A stretch of 64,000 bases of DNA, taken from assembly GCA_950022655.1 (NCBI GenBank), contig OX465591.1, forward strand, positions 49,280,478 to 49,344,477, written 5' to 3'. A program made the position numbers and the translations under genes. Below the pieces are notes generated by a model that was given only the letters and a program-made list of their open reading frames with translations, had not been told where the DNA came from and did no database searches. This document shows, piece after piece, positions 52,970 through 63,912 of this stretch (its first letter is position 1; the number at the start of each line of letters is the position of its first letter). This DNA comes from Alentia gelatinosa. Lineage: Eukaryota > Annelida > Polychaeta > Phyllodocida > Polynoidae.

Positions 52970-53980
52970 TCTCTGTATGGAGCGATCATTAATTATCGCC
53001 CAGGGGGGGCACAGTTTTTTTTTAACACCGATCGGTCAAAAAAAAGTGGGCACAAAATAAAATTGCCCCCCTCCCCTTGGAATACAAAAATTTGTTTGCC
53101 CCCCCCCCCCTTGGAATGCCAAAAAAAAGCCTCCCCCCCCCCCCCCCTCGGAATAGGGTAAAAGTACAGATGAGGCTGATGTGCCATTTTTCCATAAGGC
53201 TTTCCTTCTTTGCTTTAGATCTTTGGAATGAGTGGATCAATCTATGGTGTGGCACTACAGAAGGAAGTCCCATTTTCTTGCATGCAGAACACCTTTAAGT
53301 ACTCAATGTAAAGTTCTCAATAAAGAGTTTTCTTTGCTCATAATGCTCTTCCAGAAATATGGTAATCTTATTGAAATGAGCATCAACAGGGGCATTTTGT
53401 AGTACTTGATGTTGTAGCAAATGCTCCTAATTCATCAATGTTGAAGAAAAAACTAATGATCTTGTGAGACTGCATTGATTCTGGGACAAATGTTAGTGCT
53501 CACCCATTGTTGTCCCCCTCCACATAAGCCTGTCAGACTGAGGGAGGGTGGACACCCATCGCGAATTGACAAACAGGACTGTGACCATAGACACTTAACT
53601 CCAGGGAGTGAGACAACTATAGTTACCTTGTGTATTAATCAGTATTATAGTTGTACAACTAAGCTGATTTCTTAAGCTGTGATATGATATGAATGCATTT
53701 CATTACATTAATTCTTGTCATTGAACACAAATATGGGAGTTTGGCCCCATGTTCAGCTGAAAACGTCGACCCGTGACAGAATTAGTGAAAAAATATGCCC
53801 CCCCCCCCCCCCCAATGGAAGTACACACAAAAACGTTGCCCCCCCCCCCCTCCTATTGGAATACACACACAAAATTAGCTCCCTCCCCCCTTGGAATACC
53901 CGAAGAAAGTTGCCCCCTCCCTAAAAACTGTGCCCCCCCCCCCCCCCCCCCCGGGCCATAATTATTGCACGCTCCCTACC
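52970..53980. mobile_element. ~1-kb TIR element with subterminal C-tract repeats
   Basis: GGAGCGATCATTAATTATCG followed by CCCAGGGGGGGCACAGTTTT at the left is the imperfect inverse of the right end (AAAAACTGTGCCCC ... GGGCCATAATTATTGCACGC TCC). Inside each end lie three direct copies of a TTGCCCCCCCCCCTTGGAATAC-like unit. The middle, read on the minus strand, holds short broken frames (for example MGLPSVVPHHRLIHSFQRSK) that could be a decayed transposase, but no domain is recognised. Confidence 0.6.
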
Positions 53981-54084
53981 TGAGGCAGTCTGTTTACGGG
54001 GACAGCCTGCTTACTGGGGTTAATAAAATCTGCACCACACTCAACCCTTAGCCACTGAAGAAATGCCATGAGTTTGGCTTTGTT

Positions 54085-54340
54085 ATCTCAACCCGGTATT
54101 TTTCTCCGTAGGCTTAACGTTAGGAACTCATATTCTACAGCCGTGAAGGTAGTGTACCCAATACTCAACGGCTAATTGGGTGAGTTATCTTAAAGATTAA
54201 TAATATCAGAAACCCACTAGATGGAAATAACTTCGTTTGACTGCTACGTAATTCACTCCACTTTGCGTCGTGAATTACTCAGCAGTCAAGCTGAGTAATT
54301 CAGGTTATTGATCAGGTTATTTTCATCTTGTGAGTTCCCT
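54085..54340 (-). mobile_element. Fold-back family P1, diverged copy H
   Basis: TTTTTCTCCGTAGGCTTAAC, GTTAGGAACTCATATTC, a hairpin TTGACTGCTACGTAATTCAC against its inverse, capped by TCCACTTTGCGTC. The GCGAAGC motif is mutated here. Confidence 0.6.
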
Positions 54341-54689
54341 TTTTACTATCTAATAAGAGAACAGTGGGTGGGTAGACTTACAGGCAGTTGAGGTATGTTC
54401 AGTAATATATGGAGACATGGTTAGTGTGCCTGAATGAAATCTGTTCCGAGTTGATTTGCCCGAAGAATGCGGTGAATATTTCCAACCAAAAACAGCAAGG
54501 AAAAGATGTAATTTAAACATACTCTCTATGTCTCTTTATTATCATATACCTGTAAATAATTAACATTACCATTTTAAAACAGGTCATGTGGCACAGAGGA
54601 ACGTATAAATATTATTTCGTCACTGAGTGACGAACAGAATCCCCACTCCTGTTCAGTAAAGTAGACATTCACGTAAAGGTATACATGTA

Positions 54690-54785
54690 TTTATATAGAA
54701 CGTCCTGACCATGCTGTACAAGTCACAGAACGAGATGGTAATTTACGGTTTGTACGGACCGAGGCATTTATGCATTTTTCTACAA
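54690..54785 (+). mobile_element. P2 half-hairpin fragment
   Basis: TATATAGAACGTCCTGACCA, GTACAAGTCACAGAACGAGA and TTTGTACGGACCGAGGCATT form one arm only. Confidence 0.6.
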
Positions 54786-54789
54786 TACT

Positions 54790-55260
54790 CCACAAGTGTT
54801 GACTAAGAGGTACCAATATTAGGTCTATGTGAAAAAACACCAGACGTGAGATCATAAATAAAACCTCACAATAGCATGATTACCATAGGGAGCCAAAGTG
54901 AACCCGCTGAAACCACAGATACCCGTTTACAAAACACCAAACCCCGATATAGGCACTCAGTACTTTGACTATGTAGGTTCGAGATTATATGTCTCCAATC
55001 TTTTGGATCCATATTTTTGATAAACTTAACAACTGTCATCGTAGCTTCGAGACAGAGTTATTCAGAGACGATAGTAGAAAACTACACTTCAAAAGTAACA
55101 AACGAGAACAAAAACAGAAGTCTAGCCTCAAACCCCCATGGGTTTAGCACTAGGCCTCGTTCTTACTGGCCACCAGCTTTGGCTCCATTTTGATGAATGT
55201 GTGTGCAATTATAAATAAATAACAATTAAAAGAAATTGTGTTACATTCAGTCTATGGATA
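54790..55260. other. Unique spacer, nothing recognised
   Basis: A weak P1-like end (TAGGTCTATGTGAAAAAACA) lies near 54820-54850. No gene is seen. Confidence 0.4.
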
Positions 55261-55267
55261 GTTTCCT

Positions 55268-55470
55268 TTATCCCACCCCTAGTATTTTTTTCTCCATATG
55301 TTTAATATTAGGAACTCGTATCCAATGCCCATGAGATATTTAGGAAAATATCCGATGGGGAATTATGTCACAATTGTTAGCCCTATAGTCAATGTGAAGG
55401 GTGAGATAAATTCAGAAATCCATTCAAGTTTATGCTCAGAGCTTGATCCCACCCTAATCGAGTAACCACA
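55268..55470 (-). mobile_element. Fold-back family P1, truncated copy D
   Basis: The tail with ATGAGATATTT/AAATATC hairpin and GGGTGAGATAAATTCAGAAA is intact. The large hairpin is cut off after GCTCAGAGCTTGATCCCACC, leaving part of one arm. Confidence 0.65.
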
Positions 55471-55474
55471 ACAG

Positions 55475-56180
55475 AGCGGGACGAAAACGTCAACCTCGAC
55501 ACATAACTTATTTTTAATGCACCCCCCAGCAGCGGTGTTTAACTCTAGTTAGTTCAATAATGAGTATATAGGAAATAGATAAACTAGTGTCCTGTTTGCA
55601 GATCACAGGTAACTGTGTGTAGAGTATAACGACTCCGTGGTAGGTCGATAAAACATGAACTCAGTATCAGTCTCATAATGTTAAAATGGGAAAAAAGAAA
55701 CTAGGTTGGTAATGCCAGGTGTGTAATACTGGGTTTGATAACGTTGTGAGCTTAGGATCAATTTTGACTGTGTTAGACCTGTAAGGATGAGGATGTAACA
55801 TTAAGTTGCTGTAATGATGTAATCGTAAAATCTATTTTATTTCTGTAAGATTAGGGGTGTACATTTAAGTTTTGTAATGTAATTTTTAAGTTTAGTAATG
55901 TTATATTTGTACTGTTCGCATTGTGTGTGTCCATATGTCAATGTCCACGTGTAGGTATGTCCAAGAGGACAGAACCTATAGTCTTGTCTTCAAGGGCCCC
56001 ACGGACCGGAAAGGGGCCTCCCACCAAGTCATGAACTCTGAAATCTCCTCAATTATATAGACTTGAGCTTGCAAAGCGAAATTTTTTAACCATAAGAAAC
56101 AAAATCCAGGTCAGAAAGAGAGAAGGTGGGACTACTTAAAAATATAAAGGGAACCTTGTTTCCCCCCAAAAATTTAAAAA
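55475..56180. other. AT-rich unique spacer, nothing recognised
   Basis: No repeat family or coding signal is recognised. Confidence 0.4.
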
Positions 56181-56189
56181 GCAGCAATA

Positions 56190-56386
56190 ACGGACTCCAG
56201 TGTATCAGTGAAGAAAAGTGGTTTGAAATATAAGTAACACTTGTGTAAATGTTTTTCCAGAAGTTTTACGTACTTGTGTAAAGGTTGATCTTGTGAGGTA
56301 TCCTCGATGTACGCCTCTGCTGTAACCACCATTGGAAATTACAGAAATAAAGACTGCTTTATTAAAAAAAAAAACAAAAAAAAAAC
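56190..56386 (+). other. Polyadenylated 3' end (retroposed sequence or gene 3' end)
   Basis: AATAAA at about 56345 is followed about 15 bases later by an interrupted A-run. A genomic A-run at that distance from a polyadenylation signal suggests an integrated reverse transcript. No coding region is recognised upstream. Confidence 0.4.
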
Positions 56387-56559
56387 TAGGAACGAATGGT
56401 ATGTTCATCGTTGATGAATGGGCAAGGAATTTAAATCAAAAGTTTTGTGTTACTATTTCACTGCACCTCACTTTTTCTGTATTTCGTCAATGTCCTGTTA
56501 TGTCCTCCTACCAGGCTAAGTTTAAATTCCAAGTAGTTTACTGTTACAGAGTATTATGA

Positions 56560-56720
56560 CTACATGTTCTTCAATTAAAAAAAAAAAAAAAGAGGCAGTG
56601 ACTCATCTCTACTAGGGGACTTCTCATTGGGAAAAGATATTGTATGATACAACATGTACATGTACATTTTTTAGTGAAATAAACACTGCAATTATAAAAA
56701 AAAATATTTAAAAAAGTTTT
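56560..56720 (+). other. Second and third A-run ends
   Basis: An A-run at about 56575-56592 and another after GTGAAATAAACACTGCAATT (56678-56710, with AATAAA) make three retroposition-like ends within 360 bp. Confidence 0.35.
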
Positions 56721-57030
56721 GTGTTTGCTCCTGTATGTGAGTCATTTTCTGTAACCCATTTGCATTCAGTCAACTTGCCACATCTATAACATCCTCCCTA
56801 TGATCCCAATCTATCAAGCACCAGTGGCTATTTCTGTCTCCAGGGACTGGTCATGGTCAGCTGGGCACACCTCTAAGACCCTGAGACACTGGCCCTCCGC
56901 ACCTTTCCCAATGTCCCAAAGTTGACACGCAGAATGTGAAAGGATATATTTTTGCAGCACGCTGAAAGTCTATAGACGTCTCCCTAATCTAGGCAGCGTA
57001 TTTGAGCGTGACCCGCGCTCAACAATACAT
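56715..57030 (+). mobile_element. Dispersed repeat R3, copy with a single terminal unit
   Basis: CATTTTCTGTAACCCATTTG, TATCAAGCACCAGTGGCTAT, CCCTCCGCACCTTTCCCAAT, TTTTTGCAGCACGCTGAAAG and one unit ending TTGAGCGTGACCCGCGCTCA match 57955-58255 in order. Confidence 0.65.
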
Positions 57031-57608
57031 ATAGAAGCACGACACTGCAGGGGGAAAGAGGCCCAGCAGAACTACATCCAGGGTACTTTTTCCCGTCAAT
57101 AGTCATCAAACTGCAGACAGATCTCTCCGTAATCTCAGGAGCGTCCGCTCCCAGTTGATATCCCGAATTATATAAATCTCCAGGTGTTGTCACCGCCTGA
57201 TATTTATGTTGTAATTGGATTCTGGTGTCATATGTCAGAGCACCTCTAGGTGACGTCATATGTGTCATGTAACCGGATATGACGTGTTGATCACGTGATA
57301 CCCTACACCGGAAGGCGCTGGTCGGCCTGCTAGTTCATTACCCACAAGACGCGCGGGAAACAAGCAGACGACGTGTTTGCATCACCCGGTCACGTGATAC
57401 CTCGTTTAAATGCCACTTGTTTCTCTTTTCATTTGTGATTATTGCCAAAGGTATCATTTCTTTATTTTGAATCGGTCTCCAGCGCAAAGTTTTAACGAAG
57501 TAGAAAAGTTGCTGGTGAATTCAGTTGAACTTTACATGAGCAGCAACGAACTGAGTTGGGCATCGGATGAGGATTATATCATACATGTACTCTATAAATT
57601 AGCGGCAA

Positions 57609-57912
57609 ATGGTTTTGTTTGTTTGGTTTGATTTTACGTCCAGTCAACTATTATTGGTCCTTTCTAGACTTACTCAAGGTTCTTTTACACCACTAGGGTG
57701 GTGATCGAATCTATGTGATGAATTCAGGTAGAAATCTCACCCCTACACATTTACAGAGGTGAGAGTTCTTTTACTTCCTACACCACATAGACATGGTATG
57801 CGAAGGATTGGCCTTTGGTATAGCAGTAAATCTACCACTACTGGGGGTGGGACTCGAACCCACAAAGTCTTACAACCTTGGGGTTACAAGTCTGGTGCTC
57901 TAACCACTGCAT
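57609..57912 (-). mobile_element. tRNA-derived SINE, minus strand, intact
   Basis: On the minus strand the head contains CAGTGGTTAGAGC (A-box-like, 57897-57909) and GGTTCGAGTC (B box, 57851-57860), spaced as in a tRNA promoter for RNA polymerase III. The body (ACATAGATTCGATCACCACC) and tail (TGACTGGACGTAAAATCAAA) follow, about 300 bp in all. The source tRNA cannot be assigned with certainty. It is the reference for the expanded copy at 12.2-13.2 kb. Confidence 0.8.
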
Positions 57913-57954
57913 GGACATCATTGATGAATGAGCAGGAATTACAGATAGATAACA

Positions 57955-58190
57955 ACCAGAAGGTTCAGGTCATATTCTATAACCCACTTGTATCCAGTCT
58001 AATTGTAATTTCTATAACAGTCTTTCGAGGATACAAAATTATCAAGCACCAGTTGGTCATTTTTCTCCTATAGCGATTGGTCAGTCAGCAAGGCACACTG
58101 AGACACAGGCCCTCTGCACCTTTCCCGATGTCACAGTGTTAGCACACAGATAGTCAAGGGATGGGTTTTTGCAGCAAGCTAAAGGACTAT
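57955..58190 (+). mobile_element. Dispersed repeat R3, second copy
   Basis: Collinear with 56715-56965 and continuous with the 68-bp array that follows. The A/T-rich middle differs by small indels. Confidence 0.65.
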
Positions 58191-58998
58191 GTGACGACTA
58201 AAACCTTTAGACAGAGTATATGAGCGTGTGGTCCACACTCAACAAGCTCAAAGTCTATGTGACCACTCTAACCTTTAGACAGAGTATATGAGCGTGTGGC
58301 CCACACTCAACAAGCTCAAAGTCTATGTGACCACTCTAACCTTTAGACAGAGTATATGAGCGTGTGGCCCACACTCAACAAGCTCAAAGTCTATGTGACC
58401 ACTCTAACCTTTAGACAGTGTATATGAGCGTGTGGCCCACACTCAACAAGCTCAAAGTCTATGTGACCACTCTAACCTTTAGACAGAGTATATGAGCGTG
58501 TGGCCCACACTCAACAAGCTCAAGGTCTATGTGACCACTCTAACCTTTAGACAGAGTATATGAGCGTGTGGCCCACACTCAACAAGCTCAAAGTCTATAT
58601 GACCACTCTAACCTTTAGACAGAGTATATGAGCGTGTGGCCCACACTCAACAAGCTCAAAGTCTATGTGACCACTCTAACCTTTAGACAGAGTATATGAG
58701 CGTGTGGCCCACACTCAACAAGCTCAAAGTCTATGTGACCACTCTAACCTTTAGACAGAGTATATGAGCGTGTGGCCCACACTCAACAAGCTCAAAGTCT
58801 AAGTGACCACTCTAACCTTTAGACAGTGTATATGAGCGTGTGGCCCACACTCAACAAGCTCAAAGTCTATGTGATCACTCTAACCTTTAGACAGTGTATA
58901 TGAGCGTGTGGCCCACACTCAACAAGCTCAAAGTCTATGTGACCACTCTAACCTTTAGACAGTGTATATGAGCGTGTGGCCCACACTCAACAAGCTCA
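58191..58998. repeat. 68-bp minisatellite, 12 copies, grown from the R3 tail
   Basis: AAGCTCAAAGTCTATGTGAC, CACTCTAACCTTTAGACAGA, GTATATGAGCGTGTGGCCCA recur every 68 bp (58244, 58312 and on). Most units are near-identical; the first is closest to the single unit at 56961-57028. Confidence 0.93.
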
Positions 58999-58999
58999 A

Positions 59000-59385
59000 A
59001 GTGACAAAGTGAAGCAGCTATAAATCGACGGCCATAGGTATATAATAATATAGTTCAGTGATACTTTTCCGTCGATAAACACCTGGAATTTTCAAAAGAA
59101 AAGATGACGAACTTTGTCACTGCTCCCCTCAGGTGTGTCCTTCCTCTGTGTACGTCCATCTCTGGATTCAGATCTGTCGTCCCCCTCAAGGTAAACTGAC
59201 TTCTCGCAGTAATCACAGTCGTCAGAACCAGGCGGTAGAGCCACAAGTAATTTCACTTCTTTTATTCACCTTTGAAAAGATGCCATGAGATAAGTCTTCA
59301 GCTCGATGTATTTGGACGAGATGACAACTGGGCCATGGACTAGAGGCCTCAGTAGATGTCAATATATCAACATGTAATAAGGGAG
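59000..59385. other. Unique spacer, nothing recognised
   Basis: Short frames only. Confidence 0.4.
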
Positions 59386-59392
59386 CGGATAT

Positions 59393-60912
59393 TTAAAAGT
59401 GTACGTAGATTATACAACGTGTCCTGAAACTAGTGGAGATTTTACTGTACGTAGATTATTCAACGTGTCCTGATACAAGTGTAGATTTTACTGTACGTAG
59501 ATTATACAACGTGTCCTGATACTAGTGGAGACTTTACTGTACGTAGATTATACAACGTGTCCTGATATTAGTGGAGATTTTACTGTACGTAGATTATACA
59601 ATGTGTCCGGATACAAGTGGAGATTTTACTGCGCGTAGATTATACAATGTGTCCTGATATTAGTGGAGATATTACTGTACGTAGATTATACAACGTGTCC
59701 TGAAACTAGTGGAGATTTTACTGTGCGTAGATTATACAATCAGTCCTGATACTAGCGGATATTTAAGTGTACGTAGATTATACAATGTGTCCGGATACAA
59801 GTGGAGATTTTACTGCGCGTAGATTATACAATGTGTCCTGATATTAGTGGAGATTTTACTGTACATAGATTATAGTGTCCTAATACTAGCGAAGATTTTA
59901 CTGTGTGTAGATTATAGTGTCCTAATACTAGCGAAGATTTTACTGTGTGTAGATTATAGTGTCCTAATACTAGCGAAGATTTTACTGTGTGTAGATTATA
60001 GTGTCCTAATACTAGCGAAGATTTTACTGTGTGTAGATTATAGTGTCCTAATACTAGTGGAGATTTTACTGTGCGTAGTTTATACAACGTATCGGGATAC
60101 TAGTGGAGATTTTACTGTGCGTATATTATACAATGTGTGCGGATACTAGTGGAGATTTTACTGTGCGTAGATTATACAATGTGTCCTAATACTAGTGGAG
60201 ATTTTACTGTACGTAGATTATTCAACGTGTCCTGATATTAGCGGAGATTTTACTGTGCGTAGATTATACAATGTGTCTGGATACGAGTGGAGATTTTACT
60301 GTACGTAGACTATTCAACGTGTCTGGATACAAGTGGAGAATTTACTGTGCGTAGATTATACAACATGTCTGGATACTAGTGGAGATTTTACTGTGCGTAG
60401 ATTATACAACGTGTCCTAATACTAGTGGAGATTTTACTGTACGTAGATTATTCAACGTGTCCTGATATTAGTGGAGATTTTACTGTGTGTAGATTATACA
60501 ATGTGTCCTGATACTAGCGTAGATTTTACTGTACGTAGATTATACAATGTGTCAGGATACTAGTGGGGATTTTACTGTACGTAGATTATACAACATGTCC
60601 TGATATTAGCGGAGAATTTACTGTGCGTAGATTATACAACGTGTCGGGATATTAGCGGAGAATTTACTGTGCGTAGATTATACAATGTGTCGGGATACTA
60701 GTGGAGATTTTACTGCGCGTAGATTATTCAACGTGTCCTGATATTAGTGGAGATTTTACTGTGCGTAGATTATACAATGTGTCGGGATACTAGTGGAGAT
60801 TTTACTGTACGTAGATTATACAACGTATGCAGATACTAGTGGATTTTACTGTGCGTAAATTATACAACGTGTCGGGATACTAGTGGAGATTTTACTGTAC
60901 GTACATTATACA
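59393..60912. repeat. 46-bp minisatellite with a 42-bp sub-block, about 33 copies
   Basis: GTACGTAGATTATACAACGT, GTCCTGATACTAGTGGAGAT, TTTACT with a 46-bp period (59401, 59447). At 59849-60057 five units of 42 bp (GTGTGTAGATTATAGTGTCC) form a homogeneous block that keeps a frame open on both strands. GGGATATTAGCGGAGAATTT variants recur in pairs. Confidence 0.93.
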
Positions 60913-60914
60913 CC

Positions 60915-61345
60915 AAGCTGTAACCAACATGTTTTGGCCAAAGTCATCGTTCTCCATGAGTTTGATGCGGAGTGATATGAACAAAGCGACAGCTGAGTGT
61001 ATATCACGTAGCATTCAAATGAGTTGGAGAACAACTTCTTTGACCAAAACGAGTTGCTTTCTGTATTTATCTCACCCCTGTACACACTAAAAGAATGGAC
61101 GACACACAGACCATGGAGAACGGACTGCAATACTCGTAGGGGCATGGAGAAGGAAGATTTGACTGTACGTAGATTGTACACCAGGCCTGTCCTGATACTC
61201 TGGTGTGTTCGGGGTGAGGAGAACCTGGGACCTGGGACCTGTTTCAGTAGTTTCGTGACATGTCTAGATGGCGTCTGTGACACCATACGGACAGATCACA
61301 AGATTGCAGTCGATGACACACGAAGTTTTACTCACTTCTCGTAGG
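60915..61345. other. Unique-looking spacer with a repeat of the TTTCGTGACATGTCTAGA type
   Basis: CCTGTTTCAGTAGTTTCGTG (61239) recurs as CAGTTTCACTAGTTTCATGA (61527) and CTACTTCACTAGTTTCGTGA (61664), and GTCTAGATGGCGTC is inverted at 61787-61800. Minus- and plus-strand frames show no domain. Confidence 0.4.
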
Positions 61346-61349
61346 AATT

Positions 61350-61915
61350 AAGCAATGACATGAGTAGGGGATACATATAATCTATAATCGTTCCAAATAT
61401 GAAGAAGATTGGCCACTCCGATTTTCTGATATTTGCTAGTCTTTTTCCGCTGTTGCATGCACTGTTGGTGCCGCTGTTGATGTCTGTCTAGGCCTAATGT
61501 CACGAGCCTACTGAAACAGGTCCCAGTTTCACTAGTTTCATGACAGGTCTGTGACACTATACAGACAGATTGGGTTGTCTGGTTTCGTGACAACACAAGT
61601 AACTGCCCTTAGGAACAGACAGACCCCAAACATAAGAATTAGATAAATCTACACATCATGGACCTACTTCACTAGTTTCGTGACAAAAGTGTTAGACAGA
61701 CATGAAAAGCGGCACCAACAGTGCAAGCAAGAACGGACAAAACAAAGTCTAATGTCTAGTTCTTATGAAAGCGGACACACCCTCTAGACGCCATCTAGAC
61801 ATGTCACGAATCTCGTTAAACAGATCCCTCGTGTTCATGTGACCATACAGCGGAGGCTTTACGTAGATTATACAGAAAGACATGTCCTGATAGTATGGTC
61901 TGTTGGCTATGAGAA
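61350..61915. repeat. Diverged copies of the GTTTCGTGACA repeat
   Basis: See the 61239/61527/61664 copies; GCGGCACCAACAGTGCAAGC (61708) is the inverse of GCATGCACTGTTGGTGCCGC (61455), so part of the region is inverted. Confidence 0.5.
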
Positions 61916-61923
61916 GGGGCCTG

Positions 61924-62035
61924 TTTAATAATCTAGGCTCGTACATGTACACCCTTTTCTGTACGCCATAGAGACCCAGGGACGATGTGGGCAAACTTCT
62001 TTCAACACCTTTAGACGACTAACACTGTCTTATAG
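61924..62035 (-). mobile_element. Half-copy of the GGCCTGTTTAATAATCTA family, holding the single-copy 54-bp unit
   Basis: Read on the minus strand it runs GACCCAGGGA-type sequence into GTCTCTATGGCGTACAGAAA, AGGGTGTACATGTACGAGCC and TAGATTATTAAACAGGCCCC. That is the monomer of the 41.9-kb array. The outer half matches the 35.6-kb fold-back. Confidence 0.65.
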
Positions 62036-62239
62036 AAAGAACTTCAATATCAATTAAACAATAACACTTGTCCGAGGTACAGAACAGGTGCCCCTGCTGG
62101 TGTTGCTGTCCTGATTCAGTGGCGTGTGACCACTCCGTGGCTCCGTCCCGTCACGCTCGGGTGCCCCTGTCTCTCCAGCTCACAGTGCACCCCGAATTCC
62201 GGGATCCCGCCTCCACAAACTGTATGGAGTTGTCCCCCT

Positions 62240-62400
62240 GCATTAACTGCCATATAAGGAATAGAGTAGTCCCAGTAACCAATGACTGCATTCAGAGCAA
62301 ACCACAACCTTCACCCTGACCTCCTTACATGCTATCTATAGCGCCTTGGGACGGTTCTACTGTCTATAGTTGACCTAAAATCTAGTGGGCCACAACCACC
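62240..62400 (+). mobile_element. Dispersed repeat R1, plus-strand copy
   Basis: Matches the inverse of 46590-46760. The 83-codon frame at 62068-62319 extends into it, so that frame is unlikely to be a gene despite an acceptor-like CCCCTGTCTCTCCAG at about 62164-62178. Confidence 0.6.
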
Positions 62401-62699
62401 CTCGTTTTCGGCCACTCGACATCACTCTGCAACAATTCCTTGGCGAGAAGTCTAAGGTCTAACTAGCGACTTCGTCGTTCAAGCCTTTCGATTCGATTTG
62501 ACGGCTATTATTTCGTGTGACACAGGAACATAAGCTGATCATCGGCGTTCATAAAGGTACACACCTAGAACCAGCATAAGGTCGTGGTCTCGGAGGCTGA
62601 TCTCAGAGTAAAGGGATCGGAAAACTACAGTTCTAATTCATGTTTTCAAAATGGCTTGAAATATACCAGAAGAGAAGAAACACATTGAAGTATAGACTT

Positions 62700-63330
62700 A
62701 AAAAAACAATAGCAGTTTCCGAGTTTTTACCTCGACGAGATTCTCATTCTCGTGGGTCTTCAGTCTCCTAACAAAAGTTTTGTTCACTCTGTCCCTATTT
62801 GCGGGAGAATCTCCAAGCGGATCCGACCAGCCTCATAGTTTTTTTTTAGATATGGTAGATAATAATCATACGCCTTTTTTAGCATTGCTATGACGCAAAG
62901 TATTTGACAGCACATTCATCCAAGCTCGTGGTTAAACATAAAACAGAAATGGTATAGCAAAGTCTAGGGAGATTTACAGTCTCCAAGCTTTAGTCTAGTT
63001 CACTTTGTCCCTATGTGTAGGAGAAACTCTGAGCGGATCCGACCAGAATCATAGTAAGTAGCCAGCAAAATGGTGTGGTTTCATTGTTCTCTTTCAAGGA
63101 AAGGAGATGAGAAAACTACTGAACTAAACTGTGATTTGAGCATGGCAAGAAATGTATCTTTAGGATAGAAGCACATCTGTGTAGAGTAACACAAAAAAGA
63201 ATAGCAGCTTTGAGTTTAGCACGACACGAGAATCTCACTCTCGTAGCACTTCAGTCTCCAGCCCTAGGTCTGGTTCACTCTGTCTCTATGTGGGGGAGCA
63301 ACTCCAAGCAGATACGACAAAATTCTTACT
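62700..63330. repeat. Three diverged ~250-bp tandem copies
   Basis: AATAGCAG...GAGTTT, GAGAATCTCACTCTCGT-type, TTCACTCTGTCCCTATTTGC, GGGAGAATCTCCAAGCGGAT, CCGACCAG recur at about 62708-62840, 62985-63055 and 63199-63320. Confidence 0.65.
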
Positions 63331-63448
63331 CGTACTAAGATTATAGTATCGACAGTTGATAAACTCGGAGGTGGATTTTGCCTTACGGAATGACATACCC
63401 ATTGACAGTGTTACATCCTATACACGCAGCCTGCATACCGCCGCACGG

Positions 63449-63528
63449 GTAGACCTGCTCAAGCCTTCGATTATGAACATTCATTAAATGATTGATCACA
63501 ATCAGAACAAAGTTCACTAGGCCACTCA
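63449..63528 (-). mobile_element. Helentron-like tail, minus strand (copy H8)
   Basis: AGACCTGCTCAAGCCT (decayed hairpin), TTATGAACATTCATTAAATG and ATCACAATCAGAACAAAGTT match the H4 tail. Confidence 0.55.
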
Positions 63529-63643
63529 AAAAAACCAACTTGTTTCTCATCACCAAGCCATGGAAAATATGATGAGGGCGCTTTTTTTTTTTTTGCTTTA
63601 TCAATGATGGCTTAAGAGTGTCATAAAATGGGCTCTAGACATA

Positions 63644-63725
63644 CAGTAAAAGCCTTTGTAAGCGGTCACCCTCCGTTCCGGGCCAAAGTGTCCGCTTATG
63701 TGGGGTGTCTGCGTATGCGGGGTTT
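63644..63725 (+). mobile_element. Pogo/Tigger-like terminal inverted repeat (one end)
   Basis: TA then CAGTAAAAGCCTTTGTAAGC, GGTCACCCTCCGTTCCGGGC, CAAAGTGTCCGCTTATGTGG, GGTGTCTGCG. The CAGTAAAA start, TA flank and repeated GTGTCCGCTTA words are typical of pogo-type Tc1/mariner ends in animals. The other end and the transposase are not in the window. Confidence 0.5.
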
Positions 63726-63832
63726 TCAGATTTATACTATTTATACATTGGAAGCATCCCTGGCATCAGGAGCTTTAATTTGATACTAAACACACATACT
63801 TTTCATAATTTCTATCAAGGTTCATCTTATTT

Positions 63833-63852
63833 TAGCAACAACAACAACAACA
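63833..63852. repeat. (CAA)n microsatellite
   Basis: About six CAA triplets. Confidence 0.9.
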
Positions 63853-63912
63853 AAATCTTCTAAAATCGTTTTTGCAGATGCGCGCGGTGATGAGAAACAT
63901 GTTTGTTATTAT

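Noticed and set aside
57849..57912. Free-standing tRNA gene
   Set aside because: A and B boxes are present but there is no paired acceptor stem, and the sequence continues into a shared SINE body and tail.
62068..62319. Possible exon with acceptor-like CCCCTGTCTCTCCAG and a Cys-rich frame
   Set aside because: Its 3' half is dispersed repeat R1, also present inverted at 46.6 kb, so it is unlikely to be a gene exon.
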